DNA from: Bacillota bacterium
Lineage (GTDB): Bacteria > Bacillota > Clostridia > Lachnospirales > Lachnospiraceae
Assembly (NCBI GenBank): GCA_023386815.1
Contig: JAEWIZ010000008.1
Location: forward strand, 496,001-560,000
Reading direction: 5' to 3'
Length of the DNA stretch: 64,000 nucleotides
Position 1 is the first letter of the stretch; each line of letters begins with the position of its first letter. This document shows positions 1 to 8,327 of this stretch, piece after piece. The translations under genes were made by a program, and so were the position numbers. The notes beneath the pieces are model-generated. The model was not told the DNA's origin. It did not search any database and worked only from the letters and a program-made list of their open reading frames with translations.

Positions 1-1
1 C

Positions 2-511
2 AAGCAGTATGAGGTCTACGTCTCCAGTAAATTTCCCAATAAAAAAATTGCGATTTTATCCTGTATGGATACCCGACTTACAGAGTTGTTACCGGCAGCA
101 CTTGGCTTAAAAAACGGCGATGTGAAGTTGATCAAAAATGCAGGAGCAATCATATCCTCTCCCTTTGGAAGTGTTATGCGAAGTCTGGTCATAGCAATTT
201 ATGAACTGAAGGTGGATCATGTTTTGGTAATTGGACATCATGACTGCGGCATGCAGAGCTTGAATAGTAAAACAATTCAGGAAAAAATGAAGAATAGGGG
301 TATTACGAATGAGACATTCAAATTCATCAAATACTGTGGCATTGATTTTGATAGCTGGCTGTGCGGATTTTCAAGCCCAGAAGAATCTGTAAAAACCACA
401 GTAGATATCATAGAAAATCACCCTTTAATCCCCAAGGATATTAAAGTATATGGACTTGTTATTGACCCGACAACTGGAAGACTGGAATGTGTTTCGGAGG
501 CGAATAAGTAA
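2..511 (+). CDS. beta-class carbonic anhydrase, 5' end missing
   Basis: Interconverts CO2 and bicarbonate in the cytoplasm. The frame is open to the left edge, so the N-terminus lies outside the window; an internal ATG at 65 falls within the conserved core and is not the start. Visible motifs are the zinc/catalytic segment SCMDTRL (Cys, then the Asp-Arg dyad) and HHDCGM, which supplies the His and second Cys ligands of beta-carbonic anhydrases. The visible 169 residues cover nearly all of a short beta-class enzyme. A strong terminator follows at 572, so this gene is transcriptionally separate from the hydrogenase operon. The family call is firm; the physiological role (CO2 supply for carboxylases) is inference. 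Confidence 0.88.
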   Translation, partial: KQYEVYVSSKFPNKKIAILSCMDTRLTELLPAALGLKNGDVKLIKNAGAIISSPFGSVMRSLVIAIYELKVDHVLVIGHHDCGMQSLNSKTIQEKMKNRGITNETFKFIKYCGIDFDSWLCGFSSPEESVKTTVDIIENHPLIPKDIKVYGLVIDPTTGRLECVSEANK

Positions 512-571
512 AAAGAGCCTTATAGTATAAGTTAAATATAATTTATTGTGTAATTTAAAGTAGAAGAATAG

Positions 572-628
572 CTGAACACTAGTGCATTGAAATTATGTTG
601 AAATCAATGCTCGGTGTTCAGTTTTTTT
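572..628 (+). terminator. rho-independent terminator after carbonic anhydrase
   Basis: Outer arms CTGAACAC (572-579) and GTGTTCAG (614-621) and inner arms GCATTGA (584-590) and TCAATGC (604-610) form a long hairpin followed by a run of seven T. The rest of the gap up to 841 holds a possible promoter and an untranslated leader of about 150 bases. Confidence 0.85.
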
Positions 629-662
629 ATGTACTAAAATGGAAGTACCGGGTTAGGCTGAA

Positions 663-691
663 TTATGTTTTTACTAATAAATGTATATAAT
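663..691 (+). promoter_or_regulatory. possible promoter of the hydrogenase operon
   Basis: A perfect -10 hexamer TATAAT (686-691) lies 17 bases after a weak -35 (TTATGT, 663-668), upstream of the first hydrogenase gene and downstream of the preceding terminator. The -35 match is poor, so the assignment rests on position and the -10. Confidence 0.4.
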
Positions 692-841
692 ATCAAAACA
701 CAGGCATATTAAACCTGTAATGGATAAATATTGTCAGGAAATGAATCATAGCTTTTCATCCATATGAAAAATATGAAAAATGAAAAATAAAATTAAATAT
801 TTGAAAAGTTTTACAGATCAATAAGACTGGAGGAATAAAAT

Positions 842-1366
842 ATGACAAGCAGCGATACTAGGGAGAAATTTGGTGACCTAAAAAACTTCATTGATCGTAT
901 TGAGGACAAAAGAGGAGCCTTAATTTCAGTCCTGCATAAAGCACAGCAGCTTTATGGATATCTATCGAATGAGGTAATAATATACATTTCAGAAGAGATG
1001 GGGATTCCGACCTCTAAAATCTATGGAGTAATCAGTTTTTATTCTTATTTTACTACCTCGGAGAGAGGGGAAAATGTGGTAAACGTCTGTCTTGGCACCG
1101 CATGCTTTGTAAGAGGTGCAGATGCAATAATGAAGGCTTTTGAAAATGAGCTGAATATACACGCAACGGAGACCACGAAGGATATGAAATTTACCTTATC
1201 CGGGCTAAGGTGCATTGGTGCCTGCGGTTTGGCTCCGGTTGTGATGGTCAATGACAAGGTTTTTGGAAGGGTTGAAGTTGGTCAGGTAAAGAAGATTATC
1301 GAAGAATATGCAGAGGGAGTGGGCGATAAAGTTACTGCTTCAGAAAGTGTTGGAAGAAAAAAATAG
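842..1366 (+). CDS. hndA: NuoE/HndA-like [2Fe-2S] subunit of bifurcating hydrogenase
   Basis: A 174-residue thioredoxin-fold [2Fe-2S] protein related to the 24-kDa complex I subunit NuoE. It carries four cluster cysteines in two pairs, in VCLGTACFVRG and LRCIGACGLAP. The start follows a good GGAGGA ribosome site. As first gene of a four-gene set with a NuoF-like and an [FeFe] hydrogenase subunit, it corresponds to HndA of Desulfovibrio or HydC of Thermotoga/Acetobacterium. These complexes couple H2 formation to simultaneous oxidation of NADH (or NADPH) and reduced ferredoxin in the cytoplasm. Its likely role is electron relay between flavin and hydrogenase subunits. A stand-alone complex I is unlikely because no membrane Nuo genes are present. 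Confidence 0.9.
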   Translation: MTSSDTREKFGDLKNFIDRIEDKRGALISVLHKAQQLYGYLSNEVIIYISEEMGIPTSKIYGVISFYSYFTTSERGENVVNVCLGTACFVRGADAIMKAFENELNIHATETTKDMKFTLSGLRCIGACGLAPVVMVNDKVFGRVEVGQVKKIIEEYAEGVGDKVTASESVGRKK

Positions 1367-1383
1367 ATTTCAAAAGTTGCCGG

Positions 1384-1447
1384 AAAGGAGAAACAGGGTG
1401 AAGAAAGAATAACGTCACCCGCTGTGTAATGTATTACGCAGCAAATG
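1384..1447 (+). promoter_or_regulatory. distant Shine-Dalgarno joined to hndB start by two hairpins
   Basis: AAAGGAG at 1384-1390 is the only good ribosome site before hndB but lies 54 bases from its ATG (1445). The interval is almost completely filled by two adjacent hairpins: GGGTGA (1396-1401) with TCACCC (1415-1420), and GCTGTGTAAT (1421-1430) with ATTACGCAGC (1433-1442). If both fold, only 5 plus 2 unpaired bases separate the site from ATG, a normal spacing. An in-frame TAA at 1427 excludes an earlier start. Confidence 0.45.
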
Positions 1448-1843
1448 TTGAGTATGAGTAAATTAAAAAGTATAAAAGAACTTGAAAAAATAAGAGAAGC
1501 TGCGAAGGAAAAACTGGACTTGAGAGCAACGGCAGAAGATGAAGACAGAATTATAATTCGAGTAGGCATGGCGACCTGCGGCATAGCGAGCGGTGCCAGG
1601 GAAACGATGAATGCTATCCTCGAGGAGCTGAAAAAACAGGATATCTCTAATGTGTCAGTGGTTCAAACAGGCTGCTTAGGCTATTGCGCTCAGGAACCCA
1701 TTGTAGAGGTAATTTGCAATGATATGCCAAGGGTAATGTATGGGCATGTGAATACGGAAAGAGCACGTGAGATCGTAAAGGAACATATTAAAAAGGGACA
1801 TCTGATTCAGAACGCAATCATTGGGAAATTAATCGAAAAATAG
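1445..1843 (+). CDS. hndB: HndB-like thioredoxin-fold [2Fe-2S] protein
   Basis: A 132-residue protein with a [2Fe-2S] thioredoxin-like ferredoxin fold; cluster cysteines are in MATCGIASGA and TGCLGYCAQEP. It matches HndB of the four-subunit NADP-reducing hydrogenases, a subunit that many three-subunit HydABC enzymes lack as a separate protein. The start is ATG 1445 (a second ATG at 1454 is possible); neither has a ribosome site at normal distance, see the hairpin pair just upstream. It lies 16 bases before the NuoF-like gene, whose own N-terminus carries a related domain, so the complex would contain two such domains. The role as an electron-transfer subunit is inferred from family and operon. 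Confidence 0.85.
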   Translation: MLSMSKLKSIKELEKIREAAKEKLDLRATAEDEDRIIIRVGMATCGIASGARETMNAILEELKKQDISNVSVVQTGCLGYCAQEPIVEVICNDMPRVMYGHVNTERAREIVKEHIKKGHLIQNAIIGKLIEK

Positions 1844-1859
1844 GAAGGAAAGATGAGTC

Positions 1860-3653
1860 ATGAGAAACAACAGAATGCATATGCTGGTTTGCGGCGGAAC
1901 AGGATGTACCTCATCGGATAGTTTACAACTGGTGGATAATTTGAAGTTGAGCCTGCAACAGCATGGGCTTGCAGATGAAGTAGATGTGGTTGTTACAGGG
2001 TGTTTTGGATTTTGTGAAAAGGGGCCGATTATAAAGATCTATCCAGATGATGTGTTCTATGTAACAGTTTCGCCGGAGGACGCGGAAGAACTGGTAACAG
2101 AGCATGTAATGAAGGGACGTCAGGTGAGCCGACTACTCTATGTAGAACCGAATCTTAAGGTGAAACTTGAGGGACAAAAGGATCTTCCCTTCTATAAAAA
2201 GCAGAACCGGATTGCCCTAAGAAATTGTGGTTATATCAATCCAGAGGATATCAATGAGTATATTGCCACGGATGGTTATCAGGCTCTGGCAAAATGCCTT
2301 ACGAAGCTGAGTAAGGACGAAGTAATCGAGACAGTAATCAAATCCGGTCTCAGGGGCAGAGGGGGCGGCGGATTCCCAACAGGTACCAAATGGAAATATA
2401 CCAGTAAAAATAAATCCAAAGAAAAATATATAGTCTGCAATGCCGATGAAGGTGATCCGGGTGCCTTTATGGATAGATCCATACTGGAGGGTGATCCACA
2501 TTCTGTACTAGAAGCTATGGCTATCGCAGGATATGCCATTGGTGCATCACGCGGATATATCTATATCCGGGCAGAGTATCCCCTTGCCATTAGTCGGCTT
2601 GAAGTAGCGATATCCCAAGCCAGAGAGCTGGGCTTACTGGGAGATGATATTCTGGGAACAGGCTTTGAATTTAATATTGAGCTTAGATATGGAGCAGGTG
2701 CTTTTGTCTGTGGTGAAGAAACAGCCCTGATTAATTCTATTGAAGGAGAAAGAGGTGAACCAGCCACCAAGCCGCCTTTTCCAGCTGAATGCGGTGTGTG
2801 GGATAAGCCCACTTGCGTAAATAATGTAGAAACCCTGGCGAATATACCGCCCATTTTCTTAAAAGGAGCGGATTGGTTTAAGGAGATAGGTACGGAGAAA
2901 TCCACAGGAACCAAGGTATTTGCTCTGGCAGGTAAAGTTAATAATGTAGGCCTGGTGGAAGTACCAATGGGAACTACCCTTCGGGAGGTTATCTACGATA
3001 TTGGTGGTGGTATTAAGGATAACAAGAAATTTAAGGCGGTACAGACCGGGGGTCCCTCCGGTGGCTGCATCACCGAGGAGAATTTGGATATTCCCATTGA
3101 ATATGAATCACTTAGTAAAATAGGATCTATGATGGGATCCGGCGGCATGATTGTGATGGATGAGGATAATTGCATGGTGGATATTGCAAAATTCTATTTA
3201 GAGTTCACTTGTGACGAATCCTGTGGTAAATGTACGCCATGTCGGATCGGTAATAAAAGATTGCTTGAAATTTTAGAGAAGATAACAAAAGGTAAAGCCT
3301 CGGAGGAGGATTTGGAGGATATGGAGGTACTGGGAGAAATCATTAAAGATACCTCACTTTGTGGTCTGGGACAAACCTCACCTAATCCCGTCTTAAGTAC
3401 CTTGAAGTATTTCCATGAGGAATATTTGGCGCATGTAAGGGATAAAAGGTGTCCGGCAGGGGTATGCCAGGCACTCTTATCCCACCGCATACTGCCGGAT
3501 AAATGCGTAGGCTGTACCGCCTGTGCAAGAGTATGCCCTGTAAACTGTATCACAGGTGAAGTGAAGAATCGTCATGAAATTGACCCATCGAAATGTATCA
3601 ATTGTGGCAGTTGTTTTAACAAATGTAAGTTTAATGCCATCGAAAGGCGTTAG
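1860..3653 (+). CDS. hndC: NuoF/HndC-like flavoprotein subunit of bifurcating hydrogenase
   Basis: A 597-residue subunit that binds FMN and NAD(P)H and is the presumed bifurcation site. Domains in order: thioredoxin-fold [2Fe-2S] domain (about 1-95; CGGTGCTSSD and TGCFGFCEKGP), NuoF FMN/NADH domain (about 110-420; glycine-rich GLRGRGGGGFP and CNADEGDPGAF), SLBB region, the [4Fe-4S] site SCGKCTPCRIG with a later SLCGLGQ cysteine, and a C-terminal 2x[4Fe-4S] ferredoxin (CVGCTACARVCPV and CINCGSCFNKC). This architecture is that of HydB/HndC rather than complex I NuoF. It begins 16 bases after hndB and ends 20 bases before the hydrogenase gene, indicating one transcript. NADH versus NADPH preference cannot be read from the sequence. 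Confidence 0.93.
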   Translation: MRNNRMHMLVCGGTGCTSSDSLQLVDNLKLSLQQHGLADEVDVVVTGCFGFCEKGPIIKIYPDDVFYVTVSPEDAEELVTEHVMKGRQVSRLLYVEPNLKVKLEGQKDLPFYKKQNRIALRNCGYINPEDINEYIATDGYQALAKCLTKLSKDEVIETVIKSGLRGRGGGGFPTGTKWKYTSKNKSKEKYIVCNADEGDPGAFMDRSILEGDPHSVLEAMAIAGYAIGASRGYIYIRAEYPLAISRLEVAISQARELGLLGDDILGTGFEFNIELRYGAGAFVCGEETALINSIEGERGEPATKPPFPAECGVWDKPTCVNNVETLANIPPIFLKGADWFKEIGTEKSTGTKVFALAGKVNNVGLVEVPMGTTLREVIYDIGGGIKDNKKFKAVQTGGPSGGCITEENLDIPIEYESLSKIGSMMGSGGMIVMDEDNCMVDIAKFYLEFTCDESCGKCTPCRIGNKRLLEILEKITKGKASEEDLEDMEVLGEIIKDTSLCGLGQTSPNPVLSTLKYFHEEYLAHVRDKRCPAGVCQALLSHRILPDKCVGCTACARVCPVNCITGEVKNRHEIDPSKCINCGSCFNKCKFNAIERR

Positions 3654-3673
3654 TTACGGGAGGAACCATAACC

Positions 3674-5410
3674 ATGATAAATTTAACCATTAATAATCAG
3701 AAGGTTGCGATCGAGGAGGGAAGTACGATCCTGGAAGCTGCCGCTAAATTAAATATAAAGATACCGACGCTTTGTCATCTAAACCTCCCCACCATAAAAT
3801 ATGTGAATAAGCAGGCGTCCTGCCGTGTATGTGTTGTTGAGGTTGAGGGGCGTAGGAACCTGGCACCTTCTTGCGCAACCCCGGTACAAGAGGGGATGAT
3901 AGTAAGAACCAATACCCTAAGATGTATTAAGGCTAGAAGAGTTGTATTAGAGCTGTTTCTTTCCAATCATCCTAAGGACTGCCTGATTTGCGAGAAAAAC
4001 CGGGATTGTGAGCTTCAGGCACTGGCAGCAGAACTTAACATTCGAGGGATCAAATATGAGGGCGAAAGAGCAAAGCATCCAAAGGATATCTCAAGTAAAT
4101 CCATTGTAAGAAATATGGATAAGTGCATCATGTGCAGAAGATGCGAGACCATGTGCAACCAGGTACAGACCGTCAATGTACTATCCGCAATCAACCGTGG
4201 CTTTGATACCTTTATTGCACCATCCTTGAATTTGCCAATGAATGAATCTACCTGTGTATTCTGCGGGCAATGCGTATCCGTATGTCCTACTGCTGCACTA
4301 ACTCAGGTAAATCATCTGGCGAGAGTTTGGGATGCTCTGAGTGACCCGGATAAATACGTAATCGTTCAGACAGCACCTGCCATTAGGGTAACACTGGGGG
4401 AGGAATTTGGGGCAGAGCCGGGAACTATAGTAACGGGCAAAATGGTTGCTGCGCTGCGACAGCTTGGCTTTGATAAGGTATTCGATACGGATTTTGCGGC
4501 AGATCTAACCATCATGGAAGAAGCCACGGAGTTTCTTCACCGCCTGCAGCATGGAGGGAAGCTTCCGATTCTAACCAGCTGTTGCCCTGGATGGGTTAAG
4601 TTTTTTGAACATCAATTTACGGATTTGCTCGATATACCCTCCACCAGCAAGTCTCCTCATGAAATGTTTGGTGTCATTGCTAAAACTTATTATGCAGAGA
4701 AGATGGGAATTGATCCTGAGAGAATCTATGTAGTTTCTGTTATGCCTTGCATTGCCAAAAAATATGAAGCAGCACGGCCAGAGCTTTCTCATAACGGTTT
4801 GCAGGATGTAGATGAAGTTATAACCACCAGAGAATTAGCTCAAATGCTAAGGGAAGCAAGTATCGATTTGATGCAACTAAAGGATGAAGAATTTGATCTT
4901 CCTTTGGGTGAATCAACGGGAGCCTCCGTTATGTTCGGCACTACCGGTGGAGTTATTGAGGCAGCACTTCGTACCGTTTATGAATGGATGACCAATAAGA
5001 CTTTAAAAAAGGTAGAATTTAATGAGCTTAGAGGTTTTGATGGAATCAAGGAGGCTGTGGTTAAGATTAAGGATATGGAGGTTAAAATTGCTGTAGCCAA
5101 CGGCCTTGGTAATGCAAGAGTACTCCTTGAGAATATAAGAGAGGGTAAAGCTGACTATCATGCTATTGAAATTATGGCATGCTCGGGAGGCTGCATCGGC
5201 GGTGGAGGCCAGCCTTACCATCACGGAAAGTCAGAAATATTAAAGAAACGTATGGAAGGGATTTATAACGAGGATAAGAATAAGAAATTAAGAAAATCCC
5301 ATGAGAATCCATATATTCAACAGCTATACAAGGAATATCTGGGGGAACCTTATGGTGAGAAAGCCCATGAGCTGCTTCATAGCCACTATGTAAAACGTAG
5401 AATGCTGTAA
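3674..5410 (+). CDS. hndD: [FeFe] hydrogenase catalytic subunit, group A, bifurcating type
   Basis: A 578-residue catalytic subunit forming or consuming H2. N-terminal [2Fe-2S] ferredoxin (about 1-80), His-ligated [4Fe-4S] site (NHPKDCLICEKNRDC), two [4Fe-4S] motifs (CIMCRRCETMC and CVFCGQCVSVCP), then the H-cluster domain. Signatures are complete: TSCCPGW with C303 (proton relay) and C304, MPCIAKK with C359, and MACSGGC with C503 and C507, followed by the C-terminal small-subunit-like helix region. All H-cluster ligands and the group A residues are present, so the enzyme should be active if matured; HydE, HydF and HydG are not in the window. Last gene of the operon, followed by a terminator at 5507. 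Confidence 0.95.
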   Translation: MINLTINNQKVAIEEGSTILEAAAKLNIKIPTLCHLNLPTIKYVNKQASCRVCVVEVEGRRNLAPSCATPVQEGMIVRTNTLRCIKARRVVLELFLSNHPKDCLICEKNRDCELQALAAELNIRGIKYEGERAKHPKDISSKSIVRNMDKCIMCRRCETMCNQVQTVNVLSAINRGFDTFIAPSLNLPMNESTCVFCGQCVSVCPTAALTQVNHLARVWDALSDPDKYVIVQTAPAIRVTLGEEFGAEPGTIVTGKMVAALRQLGFDKVFDTDFAADLTIMEEATEFLHRLQHGGKLPILTSCCPGWVKFFEHQFTDLLDIPSTSKSPHEMFGVIAKTYYAEKMGIDPERIYVVSVMPCIAKKYEAARPELSHNGLQDVDEVITTRELAQMLREASIDLMQLKDEEFDLPLGESTGASVMFGTTGGVIEAALRTVYEWMTNKTLKKVEFNELRGFDGIKEAVVKIKDMEVKIAVANGLGNARVLLENIREGKADYHAIEIMACSGGCIGGGGQPYHHGKSEILKKRMEGIYNEDKNKKLRKSHENPYIQQLYKEYLGEPYGEKAHELLHSHYVKRRML

Positions 5411-5506
5411 GGTATGGAAGGAAGCAATCTAAAATAGCGAGGTTTCTTCGGTAAATTAGAACAGTCAGCTGCTGAAAATAAAATTGTAACAGGACTTAAT
5501 CTGAAA

Positions 5507-5553
5507 AGTATCTGCAAACACATATAAATTCATGTGTAGCAGGTACTTTTTTG
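5507..5553 (+). terminator. terminator of the hydrogenase operon
   Basis: AGTATCTGC pairs with GCAGGTACT and the inner ACACAT with ATGTGT, followed by TTTTTT. The remaining AT-rich gap to 5796 contains a possible promoter for the following regulator. Confidence 0.8.
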
Positions 5554-5651
5554 TCTAGAACAAAAATTATAGCTAATTTTTTGTTCTCTTTTTTTATTTA
5601 CCTTTATTGAATTAAAAATAGAAAAAATGCATCTATATTTTAGATTTAATT

Positions 5652-5681
5652 TTGAATAGATTCTATTTTTGTTTATATTAT
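5652..5681 (+). promoter_or_regulatory. possible promoter of the response regulator operon
   Basis: TTGAAT (5652-5657), an 18-base spacer and TATTAT (5676-5681), about 115 bases before the start. Two near matches in a very AT-rich region make this tentative. Confidence 0.35.
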
Positions 5682-5796
5682 ACTGATTTTGTAGACTTGT
5701 ACCTGGTTGCCCTTTGCGGATATTACTGTGTGGCTAGTAAAATTTGCTTGAATTGTAGAAAAGATCTGAACAGTTCTCAAGTGTTGGAGGAAAATT

Positions 5797-7416
5797 ATGT
5801 TAAAGGTATTGATTGTGGATGATGAAGAAAGTATTTGCAGATTAATAGAATATCTTGTTCCCTGGGAAGAGCTCGATATGGAAGTGATTCAGATGGTTCA
5901 TAACGGCAATGAAGCAATACAGATTCTTTCGCAGCAAAAGGTAGACATCTTAATTTCCGATGCCCGTATGCCGGGCTGTGACGGAATTGAGCTGATCAAA
6001 TGGTGCAGGACGAATGATATCGATGTACATTGCATAATCATCAGCGGCTTTAAGCATTTCGAGTATGCACACGGAGCTATGAAATATGGGGCAGTAAACT
6101 ATCTCTTAAAACCAATCAAGCAAGAAGAATTGGTGGATACCTTACAGAGAATAAAGGATACCATCACCTCCAGGCAGTCCTTTGAAGAAAATAAAGTTAA
6201 CATGCAGAAGGTAATTGACCTTAATAAGGACAATTTAAAAAGACACTTTATAAATTCCTATGTTTTTGATGGAAATAAATTTGTTCACACTCCAAACGTA
6301 AAAGAGAATGTTATTAATGAGCAATATCACTTGAATTTTCAAAAGGGAGTTTATCAAACGGTGTTCTTTAAGCTGGATAATATCAGCAAGGAGGACAAAG
6401 AGATCGAAGATCTGATTACCAGGATCGAAGATAAGATAGAAACCGCTATGAAACAATTTTGCACCGAGTATGCCGGTACCCGGACTCATACGGGGATTTT
6501 CTATCTAGTGAATTACTCCGTAGAAAAGCAAGATGAATTTATACCCTTTCTTCAAAAGGTTTATGAGAATCTTGAAAAAGAGGTATACGTATTTGACCAG
6601 CTTCGATTGACCATCGGAGTAAGTAACAAGCAGTTGGATATCAAATATATCAGCGATTGTATCTTTAGTGCTGGCTGTGCCATAAAGTATCGGATACGAA
6701 ACTTAGACATGCATGTAATTGAATATGACCAATTCCGCTATAGTGATGTAAATATTGATTCCATTATTACAGCAGAAATAGAAGAAATGATAAAAAGCAG
6801 TTTACAGACCTGTAATAAGGAAGCCCTCCACAGATGTGTTCTAAAGAGCAAATTAGACATCTTATCCATCCCGAATTATTCTCCGGTGAGCCTTTATGAT
6901 TATGCCAGTCGATTCGGTATCATAGTAAAAAAAACAATAGAGAAGATGTTGGAATCAGAATGGGATGGAGGCGTAGAATACCGTAGATTCAATCAGGAAA
7001 TCGATTATGCCATGAGTGAGGATGACATTTGGAAGGCAATCGAAAAATTTACCCATAGCAGCATTGATTATATTCTTCTAGCCATGAAGAATATTGCCAC
7101 CCGGCCTCTTCGGATTGCAATGGATTACATCTCCAAGCATTATATGGAACAGATTACCCTGGAAACTGTGGCAGAAGCAGTTATGTTAAGTCCAAATTAT
7201 CTATCAAAGGTTTTTAAAAATGAGACGGGAACGAACTTTTCCGATTACATCATTTCAAAACGGATGGAGAAGGCAGCCGACTTACTACGAATGACGGATC
7301 TGGCTATTGCACAGATTGCTGAGGAAGTGGGATATGTGGATGTGAAGTATTTTCGAAAGCTGTGTAAGAAATATATGGGTTTGAAGCCGTCAGAGTATAG
7401 AAAACTATATTCTTAA
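5797..7416 (+). CDS. AraC-family response regulator (YesN-like)
   Basis: A 539-residue cytoplasmic transcription regulator. The receiver domain (about 1-120) has the acidic pair D8-D9, phosphoacceptor D55 in ISDARMP, and the conserved K of LLKPIK. A middle region of about 300 residues without a recognised domain is followed by two AraC helix-turn-helix motifs (about 435-539; ending KYMGLKPSEYRKLY). This layout is that of YesN-type regulators, which pair with YesM/LytS-type kinases. The kinase follows 11 bases downstream. The likely target is the ABC transporter at 9857-13533, by proximity. GGAGG lies close before the ATG. Confidence is high for family, moderate for target. Confidence 0.9.
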   Translation: MLKVLIVDDEESICRLIEYLVPWEELDMEVIQMVHNGNEAIQILSQQKVDILISDARMPGCDGIELIKWCRTNDIDVHCIIISGFKHFEYAHGAMKYGAVNYLLKPIKQEELVDTLQRIKDTITSRQSFEENKVNMQKVIDLNKDNLKRHFINSYVFDGNKFVHTPNVKENVINEQYHLNFQKGVYQTVFFKLDNISKEDKEIEDLITRIEDKIETAMKQFCTEYAGTRTHTGIFYLVNYSVEKQDEFIPFLQKVYENLEKEVYVFDQLRLTIGVSNKQLDIKYISDCIFSAGCAIKYRIRNLDMHVIEYDQFRYSDVNIDSIITAEIEEMIKSSLQTCNKEALHRCVLKSKLDILSIPNYSPVSLYDYASRFGIIVKKTIEKMLESEWDGGVEYRRFNQEIDYAMSEDDIWKAIEKFTHSSIDYILLAMKNIATRPLRIAMDYISKHYMEQITLETVAEAVMLSPNYLSKVFKNETGTNFSDYIISKRMEKAADLLRMTDLAIAQIAEEVGYVDVKYFRKLCKKYMGLKPSEYRKLYS

Positions 7417-7427
7417 GGAGAAAATCA

Positions 7428-8327
7428 ATGAATAAATTAAGCGTGGATAAGTTTTGCAGATTGATATGGAGGAAGTTTACAAAGGAAGGACTGGGGGACA
7501 AGCATAGCAAATTAGTAGAAGAGACAAGACGTTACATACCCCAGGAGGAATATCTGGATAACATAAAAAATAAATCCCAACTGATTGACTATTATAGTAA
7601 GGTAATCAGAAGGCTTATTTTCCGTTTGGATGAAGAGAATAGAATTCTTTCCGATAAGCGAAAAGCGGAGATATCCAACCTTCAAAATCAAATCAATCCT
7701 CATTTTTTATATAATACCCTGGAAACCATACGAAGTGAGGCAATCATGCATAAGGATTATGATGTTGCAATGATGTCGGAGGCTCTGGCCAATTATTTTC
7801 GCTATAATATCAGCAAGAAAAGCGATATTGTTACGATTCGGGAAGAGCTTGAGAATATTGAAAGCTACATCAGAATTCAAAAATTTCGTTTTAAAAAGCG
7901 TATTGAGTATGAAACCATATTTCATGACGAACTAAATATCATTCAAAATGCACAGATGCCAAAGTTAATATTGCAGCCCTTAGTGGAAAATTCGATTTAT
8001 CATGGGATAGAAAAAAACATGAATGGGGGCAAAGTATGCGTTCATCTGTCTGCAACGGATCGAAGGATCATTATTATTGTTGAGGATAATGGACCGGGTA
8101 TGTCAACGGAACGTCTGTCAGAGGTTCAACGTAGACTTCGGGAGAATAGTATATCACCCATTGAGGGTGAAAAACCAGGTGGTATTGCTCTGATGAACAT
8201 CAATCAGAGAATAAAGATGATCTATGGAGAAGAGTATGGATTAACCTATTCCTCCGTCGAAGGTTTCGGAACGGAAGCAGAGTTAGTGTTACCACTTATT
8301 GTTAAGGAAAAATACGAGGGACGATGA
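7428..8327 (+). CDS. LytS/YesM-type histidine kinase lacking membrane segments
   Basis: A 299-residue kinase containing only a short N-terminal segment, a coiled region (about 65-90), the His_kinase motif NPHFLYNTLE with phosphorylated H92, and a GHKL ATPase domain (N box LVENSIYHGIE, G1 VEDNGPGMS, G2 GGIALMNI). Typical YesM proteins have two transmembrane helices, an extracellular sensor and HAMP; none is present here, so it must sense through a cytoplasmic partner. The stop overlaps the start of the next gene (ATGA), tying its synthesis to the degenerate ATPase, the best candidate partner. The lower-case sequence shows a clean ribosome site (AAGGAG) before ATG, so a missing 5' part is unlikely. 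Confidence 0.88.
   Translation: MNKLSVDKFCRLIWRKFTKEGLGDKHSKLVEETRRYIPQEEYLDNIKNKSQLIDYYSKVIRRLIFRLDEENRILSDKRKAEISNLQNQINPHFLYNTLETIRSEAIMHKDYDVAMMSEALANYFRYNISKKSDIVTIREELENIESYIRIQKFRFKKRIEYETIFHDELNIIQNAQMPKLILQPLVENSIYHGIEKNMNGGKVCVHLSATDRRIIIIVEDNGPGMSTERLSEVQRRLRENSISPIEGEKPGGIALMNINQRIKMIYGEEYGLTYSSVEGFGTEAELVLPLIVKEKYEGR

Noticed and set aside
842..3653. NuoE/NuoF-like genes as part of respiratory complex I
   Set aside because: They are followed by an [FeFe] hydrogenase subunit and no membrane Nuo genes; domain layout matches bifurcating hydrogenases.
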